A stretch of DNA of 59,668 nucleotides from positions 1-59,668 of the forward strand of contig CAMYOU010000007.1 of the NCBI GenBank assembly GCA_947283485.1, read 5' to 3'. The position numbers and the translations under genes were made by a program. Each line of letters begins with the position of its first letter. Position 1 is the stretch's first letter. This document shows positions 16,790-24,641 of this stretch, piece after piece. The DNA is from an uncultured Peptostreptococcaceae bacterium (GTDB taxonomy: Bacteria; Bacillota; Clostridia; Tissierellales; Peptoniphilaceae). The notes under the pieces were generated by a model. That model saw nothing but the letters and a program-made list of their open reading frames with translations. It ran no database searches and was not told where the DNA came from.

Positions 16790-17122
16790 GAGTGCGAGGG
16801 AGATCAAGAGTGCTTTGTCGATGTCTTTCATCGTATCGGTGTCAATATGTCCGATTTTTTCCCGCAGGCGTTTCTTGTCAATGGTGCGGATCTGCTCGAG
16901 CAAGATGATGGAGTGCTTTGGAAGTCCATATGTATGGGAACGCACTCGGACGTGGGTGGGGAGATTGGCTTTATTGAGTTGCGATGTGATGGCTGCAACG
17001 ATGGTTGTCGGACTGTATCGGTTTCCGATGTCGTTCTGGAGAATGATGACGGGGCGCAAACCTCCCTGCTCGCTGCCGATAACGGGCGAAAGGTCAGCGT
17101 AAAAAAGATCACCACGTTTCAT
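16778..17122 (-). CDS. mazF: MazF/PemK family mRNA interferase (NdoA-like)
   Basis: A 114-residue protein of normal MazF length, opening with RGDLFYADLSPVIGSEQGG and carrying RPVIILQNDIGN and TTIVAAITSQ, the family's conserved active-site strands. It would cleave mRNA at a short recognition sequence. The ATG is preceded on the minus strand by AAAGGAGGG. No antitoxin gene of usual size fits in the 108-base gap upstream, and none is downstream, so the toxin appears as an orphan; in Bacillus the antitoxin gene is directly upstream. Its promoter has an extended -10. Confidence 0.9.
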   Translation of the reverse strand: MKRGDLFYADLSPVIGSEQGGLRPVIILQNDIGNRYSPTTIVAAITSQLNKANLPTHVRVRSHTYGLPKHSIILLEQIRTIDKKRLREKIGHIDTDTMKDIDKALLISLALTAC

Positions 17123-17146
17123 GGCAACGTCCCTCCTTTCATGAGT

Positions 17147-17155
17147 ATTGTATCA
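17147..17155 (-). promoter_or_regulatory. Extended -10 promoter of mazF
   Basis: Read on the minus strand this is TGATACAAT, a TGn-extended -10 with one mismatch, 25 bases before the mazF start. No good -35 is visible, as is normal for extended -10 promoters. Confidence 0.6.
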
Positions 17156-17194
17156 GAAAATGTGTTGTTCGTAGAAACGGATTTTCACGGAACA

Positions 17195-17226
17195 AAAAAA
17201 CCTGCAGAGTAGAGTCTGCAGGTTTT
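17195..17226 (-). terminator. Intrinsic terminator after the CofE-like gene
   Basis: On the minus strand AACCTGCAGA and TCTGCAGGTT pair around a six-base loop and run into a seven-T tract. The stem also has T residues on the plus strand, but no plus-strand gene ends here. Confidence 0.85.
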
Positions 17227-17230
17227 TCGT

Positions 17231-18418
17231 TTATTCGTCTGCGTAGTTGTCGAAGTATCCGCTGATCCAGATAAAGGGTGTGCCTTTATCGCCCGAGCCG
17301 GATACGAGGTCGCATAGCGAACCCAAGAGGTCGGTGATGCGTCTGGGCGTCGTTCCGAGGGAAGCTTCGGCACCTGTAAGATCCTTGTTCTTCTCGGAGA
17401 TGAGTTTCTTCATCTCGCGCTCCATCGTGTCTTTGTCAAGACCCTTGAGCGTGGTATCCGCGATGTATTTGATCTTGATTTCATTGGGGCGTCCCGTAAG
17501 TCCGTCGGTGAATCCGGGGGAGACGACGGGATCCGCGAGTTCCCAGATGTGTCCGACGGGGTCTTTGAATGCGCCGTCGCCGTAGACCATGACTTCGACT
17601 TTCGCACCGGTGCGTTTTTTGATCTCCGCTTGCACTTTTTCGACAAACGCTTTGGCATCGCGTGGGAAGAGTTTCAAAGTCGACTGCGAGCTCATATTGC
17701 TTCCGAGAAGACCGAAGTCCGGATTGTAGCCGGATCCGTTCTGCGGTTTATTGAGAATGTCCGAAAGCATATAGACTTTTTGTGCGCCGTTTTGCAAGAG
17801 CAGATCGGAGACTCTCTTGCGATCGTGGACGCTTGCAACGAGGACTTCTTTGGTGTAGTCGAGTATGGTTAAGGGGTTGTTGGAAAAGACAACACGAATG
17901 TTGTCGTTGACGGATAGATCTTTATAGAGTTCGAGATAGTCGATGCCGGTAAAGGGGTGCTTGACCGGATAACCGAAATATTCGCGATAATCTTCCTCGG
18001 AGAGGACGTCGGTGTAGGGATTGATCTTCTTCTCAATCATGCTGTCTTCGTCCATGATGGGATTGCCGACTTCATCGGACGGATAGCGCAGGAGAATGGT
18101 GATGTGCTTTCCGGTCTGCGCAAGTCCCTTGAGGACGATGGAGAAGCGGTTACGCGATTGAATCGGAAATACCAAACCGAAGGAATCGCCGAATTTTTCT
18201 TCAATATCATGAGAAACGTCGTCAATGCTTACATAGTTTCCCTGCGATCTTGCAAGGATCGATTCTGTAATGGCAATGACATCGTGTTCTTTGAGCGGGC
18301 GATGTTCTTCCTCCGATGCTGCCATAATGCAATCGGCAACGATGGATACAAGATCATCTCCTTGTTTGACAATCGGTCCGCGGACTCCGCGAGCAATCGT
18401 ACCTATGAATCTTTTCAT
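17231..18418 (-). CDS. CofE-like F420-0:glutamate ligase family protein
   Basis: A 395-residue protein of the CofE (gamma-glutamyl ligase) superfamily: VKQGDDLVSIVADCI near the N terminus, HDVIAITESILARSQGN, then the distinctive late stretches VMVYGDGAFKDPVGHIWELA and SGSGDKGTPFIWISGY. In F420-producing organisms CofE adds glutamate to the cofactor, but Bacillota carry this longer form without other F420 genes, and none are seen here; the real acceptor is unknown. ATG 18418 is chosen because AGGAGG sits on the minus strand 5-6 bases before it. It starts one base after the stop of the formyl-THF cyclo-ligase gene, so they are coupled, which hints at a folate-linked glutamylation role. Confidence 0.72.
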   Translation of the reverse strand: MKRFIGTIARGVRGPIVKQGDDLVSIVADCIMAASEEEHRPLKEHDVIAITESILARSQGNYVSIDDVSHDIEEKFGDSFGLVFPIQSRNRFSIVLKGLAQTGKHITILLRYPSDEVGNPIMDEDSMIEKKINPYTDVLSEEDYREYFGYPVKHPFTGIDYLELYKDLSVNDNIRVVFSNNPLTILDYTKEVLVASVHDRKRVSDLLLQNGAQKVYMLSDILNKPQNGSGYNPDFGLLGSNMSSQSTLKLFPRDAKAFVEKVQAEIKKRTGAKVEVMVYGDGAFKDPVGHIWELADPVVSPGFTDGLTGRPNEIKIKYIADTTLKGLDKDTMEREMKKLISEKNKDLTGAEASLGTTPRRITDLLGSLCDLVSGSGDKGTPFIWISGYFDNYADE

Positions 18419-18419
18419 G

Positions 18420-19019
18420 CTATTCCTCCTTGGCGTGTTTTTTTGCCGCAAATATTATACGAGAGCGTTCGACAATTTGCAAGCCTCGATCGGAGACAAA
18501 GGCGTCCAAGGGAAGATCCCATTCCATGACGGGGACGTCGATATCCCATTGCTCGGAAAAACCGTAGCCGATTCGAAGCGGATCGGGGTACTTCTCAAGA
18601 TAGCGATCGTAGTAGCCGCCACCGTAGCCGAGTCGATAGCCGCTCTTCGAAAACGCGAGCCCCGGGATGATGATGCAGTCGATCTCGTCCGTGGGCTCCG
18701 TCACGGGCTCGCGAATCCCCATCGTTCCCACGACAAAATCGCACTCTTCCATGCCGGGCGCAAAGACGATCTCGTGTCCAACGACGCGCGGATATACGAG
18801 AAGCTTTCCCTCTTTATAGAGTGCGCGATGGACGGGAGCGGTGTCGATTTCACTGCCGATCGAAGAAAAGAGCGCAATCGTCTTCGCATCGCGGAAAAGA
18901 TTCGTCTCCAAGAGATGCTTCATCGCGGCGAACGCCTTTTCCTTTCGCGTCTTCTCAGGGATCGAGGATCTCAGCCGCTTCATGCGGGTACGCAATTCTT
19001 TTTTGAGGACATCTTCCAT
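18420..19019 (-). CDS. fau: 5-formyltetrahydrofolate cyclo-ligase
   Basis: A 199-residue protein with the family's ATP and folate features: an N-terminal helix KKELRTRMKRLRSSIPEKTR, FSSIGSEIDTAP, VYPRVVGHEI, and the strongly conserved PGLAFSKSGYRLGYGGGYYD near the C terminus. It converts 5-formyl-THF to 5,10-methenyl-THF, recycling a folate by-product. ATG 19019 is chosen over 19022 because AGGTGA at 19025-19030 leaves a 5-base spacer. It is the first gene of a minus-strand pair with the CofE-like gene and diverges from ftsE across a region containing a large dyad. Confidence 0.92.
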   Translation of the reverse strand: MEDVLKKELRTRMKRLRSSIPEKTRKEKAFAAMKHLLETNLFRDAKTIALFSSIGSEIDTAPVHRALYKEGKLLVYPRVVGHEIVFAPGMEECDFVVGTMGIREPVTEPTDEIDCIIIPGLAFSKSGYRLGYGGGYYDRYLEKYPDPLRIGYGFSEQWDIDVPVMEWDLPLDAFVSDRGLQIVERSRIIFAAKKHAKEE

Positions 19020-19061
19020 CATTCTCACCTCAATGGGTACATACCCGTTATCGGGCAATCT

Positions 19062-19092
19062 AAATGTGACAAAATCGAAAATTTTCACATTT
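19062..19092. repeat. Large dyad between fau and ftsE (possible operator)
   Basis: AAATGTG (19062-19068) and CACATTT (19086-19092) pair perfectly, and inside them AAAAT (19071-19075) pairs with ATTTT (19081-19085). Two smaller dyads, GGGTA/TACCC (19035-19046) and CCCG/CGGG (19044-19055), lie closer to fau. The site is between divergent promoters and could serve both genes. Confidence 0.5.
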
Positions 19093-19126
19093 CTGGTTAC
19101 AAAATAGTATCAGAAACGCGTGAATG

Positions 19127-19135
19127 TGCTATAAT
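19127..19135 (+). promoter_or_regulatory. Extended -10 promoter for ftsEX
   Basis: TGCTATAAT is a perfect extended -10, 30 bases before the ftsE GTG. The -35 region has no good match. Confidence 0.7.
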
Positions 19136-19164
19136 AGCTTAGATAGGATTGCGAGGTGGAAATT

Positions 19165-20469
19165 GTGATCGAATTTTCGGATGTCACAAAAATCTATCAA
19201 AACGACATTATCGCTTTGGATCGCATCAATCTTCGAATCGATGATGGTGAGTTCGTATTCTTAATCGGGCCGAGCGGCGCGGGGAAGAGTACGCTTATTA
19301 AATTAATTTTGCGAGAAGAGGACGTCACGGAGGGCGGCATTTATCTTAATGACACGGAGATCAGCGCACTCGGCGCAAGAAGAGTCCCGAATTTGAGACG
19401 TCACTTCGGCGTAGTCTTTCAAGATTTTAGACTGCTTGAGGATCGAGATGTCTTTTCGAATGTCGCGTATGCTCTGGAGATTCACGGAGAGCCGCGCAAG
19501 AAAATTCAAAATCGAGTCGTCGAGAGTTTGACGCGCGTGGGTCTGTTGGAAAAACGCAAGCATTTTCCGCATCAACTCTCGGGCGGCGAGCAACAGCGTA
19601 TTTCCATTGCGAGAGCACTGATCAACAATCCGGAGATTCTCATTGCGGATGAGCCTACGGGAAATCTTGATAGTGCGACTGCCGAGGAAGTTATCAAACT
19701 CCTTGAGGAGATCAACGCATCGGGGACGACGATTATCATGGCGACGCATGCGAAAGATATCGTAAACTCCATGAGACGGCGCGTGCTCGAACTCAATTGC
19801 GGCAGACTTGTGCGAGATGAAGAGCACGGTGCATACCAAGGGGAACAAAATGTGTTCTACGACGAAGAGTCTGAATGCACATGCACGGAAGAACTCGCTT
19901 CCGAAGAGACATCTTCGGAGGAAACATCCGAGCTTACCGTGGGTGATACGAAAAAAATCCCCGTGATTGTCGACACTCACGAAACCGTTCCGGTCGTGGA
20001 AGCGGATCCGAGCGAGAATCAGGAAGAAGACACGGAAGAAGGATCGAGTGAATCGACGGATGTGAAATCTCGCGTGGCGGATGAAGCATCGTCTCCGGAT
20101 TCATCTGAAGCGGAAATCGCAAAAGAAAATCGGAGAGAAGTGATCGCGGAAAGGGAACCGGAAACGAAGATCGAAGTTGAAGAGGTCTCTGACATGCCGG
20201 TTGTCGATCAGGCGCAAGCCCCGGATGAAACCGAAGAAGCGATCGTAGACTTTCCAGACGATTTTTCCAAGAGTGTTCCGAACGACGAAGAAATGCTCGA
20301 AAGCGAGGAGCCATCGGAGGCAGAATTCGAGGAAGAGCCCGAAGAAGAGCTGGAAGAAGAACTCAGTCCCTATGAACTCGGGAAGCGTTATATCGAGAAG
20401 CTTCGCATGGACGAGGCACTCATGACTGGTCGTTTACCGGGAGAGGAGGATGACCATGCACGCGATTAG
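19165..20469 (+). CDS. ftsE: Cell division ATP-binding protein FtsE with a long acidic C-terminal tail
   Basis: Residues 1 to about 225 are a standard FtsE ATPase: Walker A GPSGAGKST, signature LSGGEQQR, Walker B ILIADEPTGNLDS and the switch histidine in MATHAKDIV. FtsE is normally about 225-230 residues; this protein has 434. The extra 205 residues are dominated by Glu, Ser and Asp, with few hydrophobics, and end in a more ordered stretch PYELGKRYIEKLRMDEALMT. FtsE with FtsX transmits division or cell-wall signals to peptidoglycan hydrolases outside. The start is GTG 19165 with GAGGTG 6 bases upstream. The frame stays open into ftsX, which overlaps the tail. Confidence 0.9.
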   Translation: MIEFSDVTKIYQNDIIALDRINLRIDDGEFVFLIGPSGAGKSTLIKLILREEDVTEGGIYLNDTEISALGARRVPNLRRHFGVVFQDFRLLEDRDVFSNVAYALEIHGEPRKKIQNRVVESLTRVGLLEKRKHFPHQLSGGEQQRISIARALINNPEILIADEPTGNLDSATAEEVIKLLEEINASGTTIIMATHAKDIVNSMRRRVLELNCGRLVRDEEHGAYQGEQNVFYDEESECTCTEELASEETSSEETSELTVGDTKKIPVIVDTHETVPVVEADPSENQEEDTEEGSSESTDVKSRVADEASSPDSSEAEIAKENRREVIAEREPETKIEVEEVSDMPVVDQAQAPDETEEAIVDFPDDFSKSVPNDEEMLESEEPSEAEFEEEPEEELEEELSPYELGKRYIEKLRMDEALMTGRLPGEEDDHARD

Positions 20470-21355
20470 AAGAATGCGATATGTCATCGGCGCGGGATTC
20501 AAGGGCGCATGGCAACATCGCGGGATGGGCATTGCATCCATCACCTCCATCACGGCAGTTCTTGTAATTCTCGGATTTGTGCTCATCGGAGCACTCGGGG
20601 TCAACAATATCATCGGCGACACGCAAAAAAAGGTCGATGACATCGAGATTTTCTTAAAAGTCGGCGCGACGCCGAATATCGTAAAAGCCATTCAACAGGA
20701 TCTCGAGGCGGATCGTCGTGTCGTCAAGGTGACCTTCAAGACGTCCAAAGAGGCACTGGAATCCATGCGCGAAGACCTTGGAGAGAAAGCCAATCTTCTT
20801 GACAATCTCGGTGAAGATGTATTGCCGGCGTCTTTTTCCGTCAAGATCAATGAGATCAACGACGCCAAAGAGTTCGTCGAGGAATACAAGAACCGAGAGG
20901 GCGTCGATACGATCGGATATTACAAGGATTTGATCGAAAAGATTACACAACTTGCCAATTATGGCAAGATTGCCGCACTGGTCATCATGATTGGACTTGT
21001 GCTCTTGGCTTTTTTTGTCATTTCCAATACGGTAAAACTCACCGTCATTGCAAGACGCAAGGAAATCGGCGTCATGCGACATCTCGGAGCGAGAAACGGC
21101 TTTATCGAGGGTCCGTTCATCATCGAGGGCGTTATTTTCGGCCTCATCGCCGCCGGACTTTCCTTTGCAATCGTCTATTTGGGTTACAGGCAGATGTACA
21201 CGCAACTTAATGACGCCATGGGACGATTTTTCTACGCAAGTCTCGTAAGACCCGTGACGATTCGAGCGGATCTTGTGATCATCTTTATCGCACTCGGTGT
21301 CGGCATCGGCATCATCGGATCGCTCTTCTCGATGAAGAAATATCTCAGAGTTTAG
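20456..21355 (+). CDS. ftsX: Cell division protein FtsX
   Basis: A 299-residue membrane protein with the FtsX arrangement: one N-terminal helix (about residues 20-45), an extracellular domain of about 120 residues, then three C-terminal helices. The conserved VIARRKEIGVMRHLGA motif sits between them. It anchors FtsE and activates an extracytoplasmic peptidoglycan hydrolase; the M23 protein encoded next is the natural candidate. ATG 20456 is preferred over 20450 because AGGAGG at 20444-20449 then has a 6-base spacer. It overlaps the last 14 bases of ftsE. Confidence 0.93.
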   Translation: MHAIRRMRYVIGAGFKGAWQHRGMGIASITSITAVLVILGFVLIGALGVNNIIGDTQKKVDDIEIFLKVGATPNIVKAIQQDLEADRRVVKVTFKTSKEALESMREDLGEKANLLDNLGEDVLPASFSVKINEINDAKEFVEEYKNREGVDTIGYYKDLIEKITQLANYGKIAALVIMIGLVLLAFFVISNTVKLTVIARRKEIGVMRHLGARNGFIEGPFIIEGVIFGLIAAGLSFAIVYLGYRQMYTQLNDAMGRFFYASLVRPVTIRADLVIIFIALGVGIGIIGSLFSMKKYLRV

Positions 21356-21364
21356 GAGGTCGGC

Positions 21365-22543
21365 ATGAAAATTAGAGAAAAAATCGGCGTGGGCGTGCTC
21401 GCCTTTTTGTTGACGACGCAGACCGCCTACGGCGTCTCTCAACAGGAACTTATGAACAAACGCAATCGAAACCGTGAGAACCTCAGACAGACGGAATCGA
21501 ATATTGAAAAATACAAAGAACAGGCGCAGGACGTTACGCAGGAATTAAAGGAACTCGACGGTGAGATCGCGGATTTTACACGCGACATCGAAGCCATCGA
21601 GCTTCAAATCACGCAACTTCGACAAAAAATCGACGATTCCAAGCGTGAAATGGTGGATGTCAATAAGAACCTCAAGGAGAAGAGGGAATTGTTTACGAAA
21701 CGTCTGCAGGCGATGTATATGAGCGGTAAGACGAATTATCTCGAACTGATTTTCAGTTCGCGCAATGTCACGGACTTACTGAGTAAGACGAGACTCATCT
21801 CCAATCTCGTCGAGCACGATACGACTTTGATCGACGATCTCGAGAAATACGAGGGCGAAGTACGTACGCGCAAGAATGAACTTGATACCAGCAAGAAATC
21901 ACTCGATAAGCTGGTCAAATCGTTGGCAGATGCCAAGAAAGATCTCGAGCAAAAGCAGAAGGACAAAGACGCTCTGCTCGAAAAAATTCAATCCGATCTC
22001 GAGTACGCACAGAGCGTGCGCGACAATCTCCTTCAAAAACAAGAAGCCATCGACGCGGAAATCCGCGCGGCGGCTGCGGAAAGAGATCGTCAAGCGGCTG
22101 CACAGGGGAAATCCGTCAAGCACATTGACGTCACCGCTGTCGGTCAGCTTGCATGGCCGCTTCCTGCAAGCAACAATGTAACGAGCGAATTTGGCGGGCG
22201 CAATTCACCTTTTGCGGAAATCGGAAATTTTCACACGGGTCTTGATATCGCCGCACCTCCCGGAACGCCGATCGTCGCTGCACGCGCCGGGACGGTTGTC
22301 TATGCGGGTTGGGGCGGTTACGGCGTCATGGTCATCATCGACCACGGCGGTGGACTCTACACGCTCTACGGTCACGGTACGGACGGATCGATTCGCGTTT
22401 CGAACGGGCAACAGGTGAACGCCGGAGACGTCATCATGGGCGTCGGCTCGACAGGCTATTCGACCGGACCGCATCTACATTTTGAAGTCCGTGTCGGCGG
22501 CAACTCGATGAACAACGCCGTCAATCCGAGAAATTTCTTATAG
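21365..22543 (+). CDS. Secreted coiled-coil M23 peptidase (EnvC/PcsB-like role)
   Basis: A signal peptide (about residues 1-22, ending TQTAYG) is followed by roughly 230 residues of heptad-rich coiled coil and a C-terminal LytM/M23 domain. The zinc ligands appear in FHTGLDIA (HxxxD) and PHLHFEVRVG (HxH). Directly downstream of ftsX, with AGGAGG 4 bases before the ATG, this is the layout in which FtsEX controls a coiled-coil hydrolase or hydrolase activator. Because the zinc residues are intact it should be an active endopeptidase rather than a pure activator such as EnvC. The coiled coil would bind the FtsX outer loop. Confidence 0.9.
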   Translation: MKIREKIGVGVLAFLLTTQTAYGVSQQELMNKRNRNRENLRQTESNIEKYKEQAQDVTQELKELDGEIADFTRDIEAIELQITQLRQKIDDSKREMVDVNKNLKEKRELFTKRLQAMYMSGKTNYLELIFSSRNVTDLLSKTRLISNLVEHDTTLIDDLEKYEGEVRTRKNELDTSKKSLDKLVKSLADAKKDLEQKQKDKDALLEKIQSDLEYAQSVRDNLLQKQEAIDAEIRAAAAERDRQAAAQGKSVKHIDVTAVGQLAWPLPASNNVTSEFGGRNSPFAEIGNFHTGLDIAAPPGTPIVAARAGTVVYAGWGGYGVMVIIDHGGGLYTLYGHGTDGSIRVSNGQQVNAGDVIMGVGSTGYSTGPHLHFEVRVGGNSMNNAVNPRNFL

Positions 22544-22570
22544 TCCTCGGACGGACGATTGGGAAATGAT

Positions 22571-23797
22571 ATGGAAGATCAAAACACTTTTGAATTGGAA
22601 ATCGAACAGACGGAAGATCCGGGATCTGTGATCCGTAGTCCGAAAAGAGCGCGAAGAACGCTCTTTTTGGCGATTGTGGTGGCATTTGTGATCGGTCTGC
22701 TCTTCGGACTGAGACTCATGAACCGTGCGAACGGATCGGCGCGGGAGGCACTCATCAAGCGTTTGATCGATGAGAATTTTCTCTTCGAGTACAAAGCCGA
22801 AGACATCGAGAACGGTAAATATCGCGGCATGCTTCAGGGACTCAAAGATCCGTATTCCGAATATCTCGACAAGGAAGCGTATGACGATCTCAAAACGCAG
22901 ATGTCCGGTTCTTTTGTCGGGATCGGCGTGCAATTAACCGCGCGTGATGACGACATCGTCGTCGTTGCGCCGATCGATGGCGGTCCCGCCAAGCGCATGG
23001 GCATCCGCTCCGGCGATCGGATTTTCCAAGTGGATGACACGAAAGTCGACGCGTCGATGTTCAGCCAAGCGGCGAAGATGATGCGCGGCGAAGAAGGTAC
23101 GAACGTCGTCATCAAGGTTCTGCGCGAGGAAGACGGCGAGTCGAAAGAATACACATTCGACATCAAGCGCGAAACCATCGTGCAACCGACGGTCACCGCC
23201 AAAGATCTCGGGGATCACATCGCTTATATTCGCATCAGCGGCTTTGAAGAGCCGACGGCAGAGGAATTTCACAAAGCGATTGAAGACGCAGTCAAGACCG
23301 GAGCCGAGGGACTCGTGCTGGACCTACGGAGCAATCCGGGCGGACTCGTTGATCAGGCATGTGAAATTGCGGATATGCTCTTGCCGGAGGGCCCGATCCT
23401 CTATCAAGTGGACAAACGCGGCAGAGAATTCGTGCAAAAATCTTCCCCGGAGATGTACGATATTCCGATGGTCGTGCTCGTCGATGCGGGCAGTGCGTCG
23501 GCAAGTGAAATTCTCACGGGCGCACTCAAAGACTACGGACGCGCCAAGATCGTCGGTAAGACGACCTTCGGCAAAGGGATCGTCCAGAGCTTTTTTGAAC
23601 TCCACGACGGTTCCCAAGCGGCGGTGAAACTCACCGTGCAGGAATATTTTTCGCCTAAGAAAAATAAGATTCATAAAGTCGGCATCAAACCGGATATCGA
23701 GGTCGAATTGCCCAAAGATGTCAAATCGATTGGTCCGGATCATCTCGATGAAGACACACAATTAAAACGCGCAATCGAAATACTGCGCGCGCAATAA
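22571..23797 (+). CDS. S41 family C-terminal processing protease (CtpA-like)
   Basis: A 408-residue protein with a cytoplasmic tail, one transmembrane helix (about residues 32-50), a PDZ domain (GVQLTARDDDIVVVAPIDGG to about residue 195) and an S41 protease domain. The catalytic Ser lies in DAGSASASEILTGAL and the Lys in GKTTFGKGIVQS; RSNPGG precedes them. Such proteases trim exported proteins and cell-wall hydrolases, which fits the position after ftsEX and the M23 gene. The start is uncertain: ATG 22571 with a weak GGGAAA, or TTG 22559 four codons upstream. A terminator overlaps the stop codon. Confidence 0.9.
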   Translation: MEDQNTFELEIEQTEDPGSVIRSPKRARRTLFLAIVVAFVIGLLFGLRLMNRANGSAREALIKRLIDENFLFEYKAEDIENGKYRGMLQGLKDPYSEYLDKEAYDDLKTQMSGSFVGIGVQLTARDDDIVVVAPIDGGPAKRMGIRSGDRIFQVDDTKVDASMFSQAAKMMRGEEGTNVVIKVLREEDGESKEYTFDIKRETIVQPTVTAKDLGDHIAYIRISGFEEPTAEEFHKAIEDAVKTGAEGLVLDLRSNPGGLVDQACEIADMLLPEGPILYQVDKRGREFVQKSSPEMYDIPMVVLVDAGSASASEILTGALKDYGRAKIVGKTTFGKGIVQSFFELHDGSQAAVKLTVQEYFSPKKNKIHKVGIKPDIEVELPKDVKSIGPDHLDEDTQLKRAIEILRAQ

Positions 23798-23829
23798 AAA
23801 AATGCCTCTCAAGCACGAGAGGCATTTTT
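23796..23829. terminator. Bidirectional terminator between convergent genes
   Basis: AAAAATGCCTCTC and GAGAGGCATTTTT form a perfect 13-bp stem with a six-base loop and T tracts on both strands, serving the S41 protease gene and the SDR gene. Confidence 0.92.
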
Positions 23830-23840
23830 GGATCGTCGAT

Positions 23841-24572
23841 TTACACATAGAGTCCTCCGTTGAGGCTCAAGATTTGCCCTGTAAGGGTCGGGCACGCGTC
23901 TGAGAGTAAGAACGCCACTGTCTCCGCAATTTCGGCGGGGGACGTGATGCGATGTTGCGGAATTTCCTCGAGCAGGACGCGTCGATCCTCCGCGCTTAGG
24001 GGATCGAGCATAGGGGTTTCCACGGCACCGGGAGCAAGAGCGTTCACGCGGATTCCGCTCGGCGCGAGCTCGAGCGCGAGGGATTTGGTGAGTGCATTGA
24101 GCGCACCTTTGGTCGCGGAATAGACGGTTTCACAAGATGCACCGGCAAGACCCCACAGAGAAGACAAGAGGACGATGTCGCCGCGTTTGGCACGGATCAT
24201 ATCGGGGAGAAACGCGCGTAATATGCGGATGGGTGCGAACACATTGACCGAGAAGAGCAAATCCATGTCCTCGTCACTCGTATCTTGGAAGAGATTGTAA
24301 TGGGCGATGCCTTGTGCCCCGACAATGGCGTCGATCGTGGAGAAATGCGCGCGAATCTCTTCAGTGAAACGCGTAATCTCTTCGGGATTCGAAAGATCGG
24401 CAAACAAAGCACAGGCTTCGTGACCGCGACTTTTTAGATCGGCGACCGTTTGTTGAAGCTTTGCTTGATGTTTGTTGCCATGAAGAATCAATATAAACTC
24501 GGTCGCGAGTTTTTGCGCGATGGCGGTACCGATCCCGCCCGACGCGCCGAGAATGAGAACCGTTTTTTTCAT
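23841..24572 (-). CDS. SDR family oxidoreductase (FabG-like)
   Basis: A 243-residue short-chain dehydrogenase with the NAD(P) motif GASGGIGTAIA, the NAG-equivalent GAQGIAH, catalytic Ser in LLSSLWGLAG and YSATK as the YxxxK pair, and the FabG-like PGAVETPML. It resembles 3-oxoacyl-ACP reductases, but there is no fatty acid gene nearby and many homologues act on other ketones. ATG 24572 is chosen from AGGAGG on the minus strand 6-7 bases before it. It diverges from an epimerase gene across 69 bases. Confidence 0.82.
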   Translation of the reverse strand: MKKTVLILGASGGIGTAIAQKLATEFILILHGNKHQAKLQQTVADLKSRGHEACALFADLSNPEEITRFTEEIRAHFSTIDAIVGAQGIAHYNLFQDTSDEDMDLLFSVNVFAPIRILRAFLPDMIRAKRGDIVLLSSLWGLAGASCETVYSATKGALNALTKSLALELAPSGIRVNALAPGAVETPMLDPLSAEDRRVLLEEIPQHRITSPAEIAETVAFLLSDACPTLTGQILSLNGGLYV

Positions 24573-24591
24573 AAAGAACCTCCTCGGGGTG

Positions 24592-24618
24592 ATTATAGCA
24601 CGAAAAAAAGGGTACAAT
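24592..24618. promoter_or_regulatory. Divergent -10 elements for the SDR and epimerase genes
   Basis: The minus strand has a perfect TATAAT at 24592-24597 for the SDR gene; the plus strand has TACAAT at 24613-24618 for the epimerase gene. They face away within 27 bases, so the two promoters probably compete. Neither has a convincing -35. Confidence 0.55.
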
Positions 24619-24641
24619 GAAAAAAGAGAGGAGATGGTACG

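Noticed and set aside
18270..19142. Long plus-strand open frame opposite the CofE-like and folate genes
   Set aside because: It crosses two well-supported minus-strand genes and their intergenic region and has no recognisable domain.
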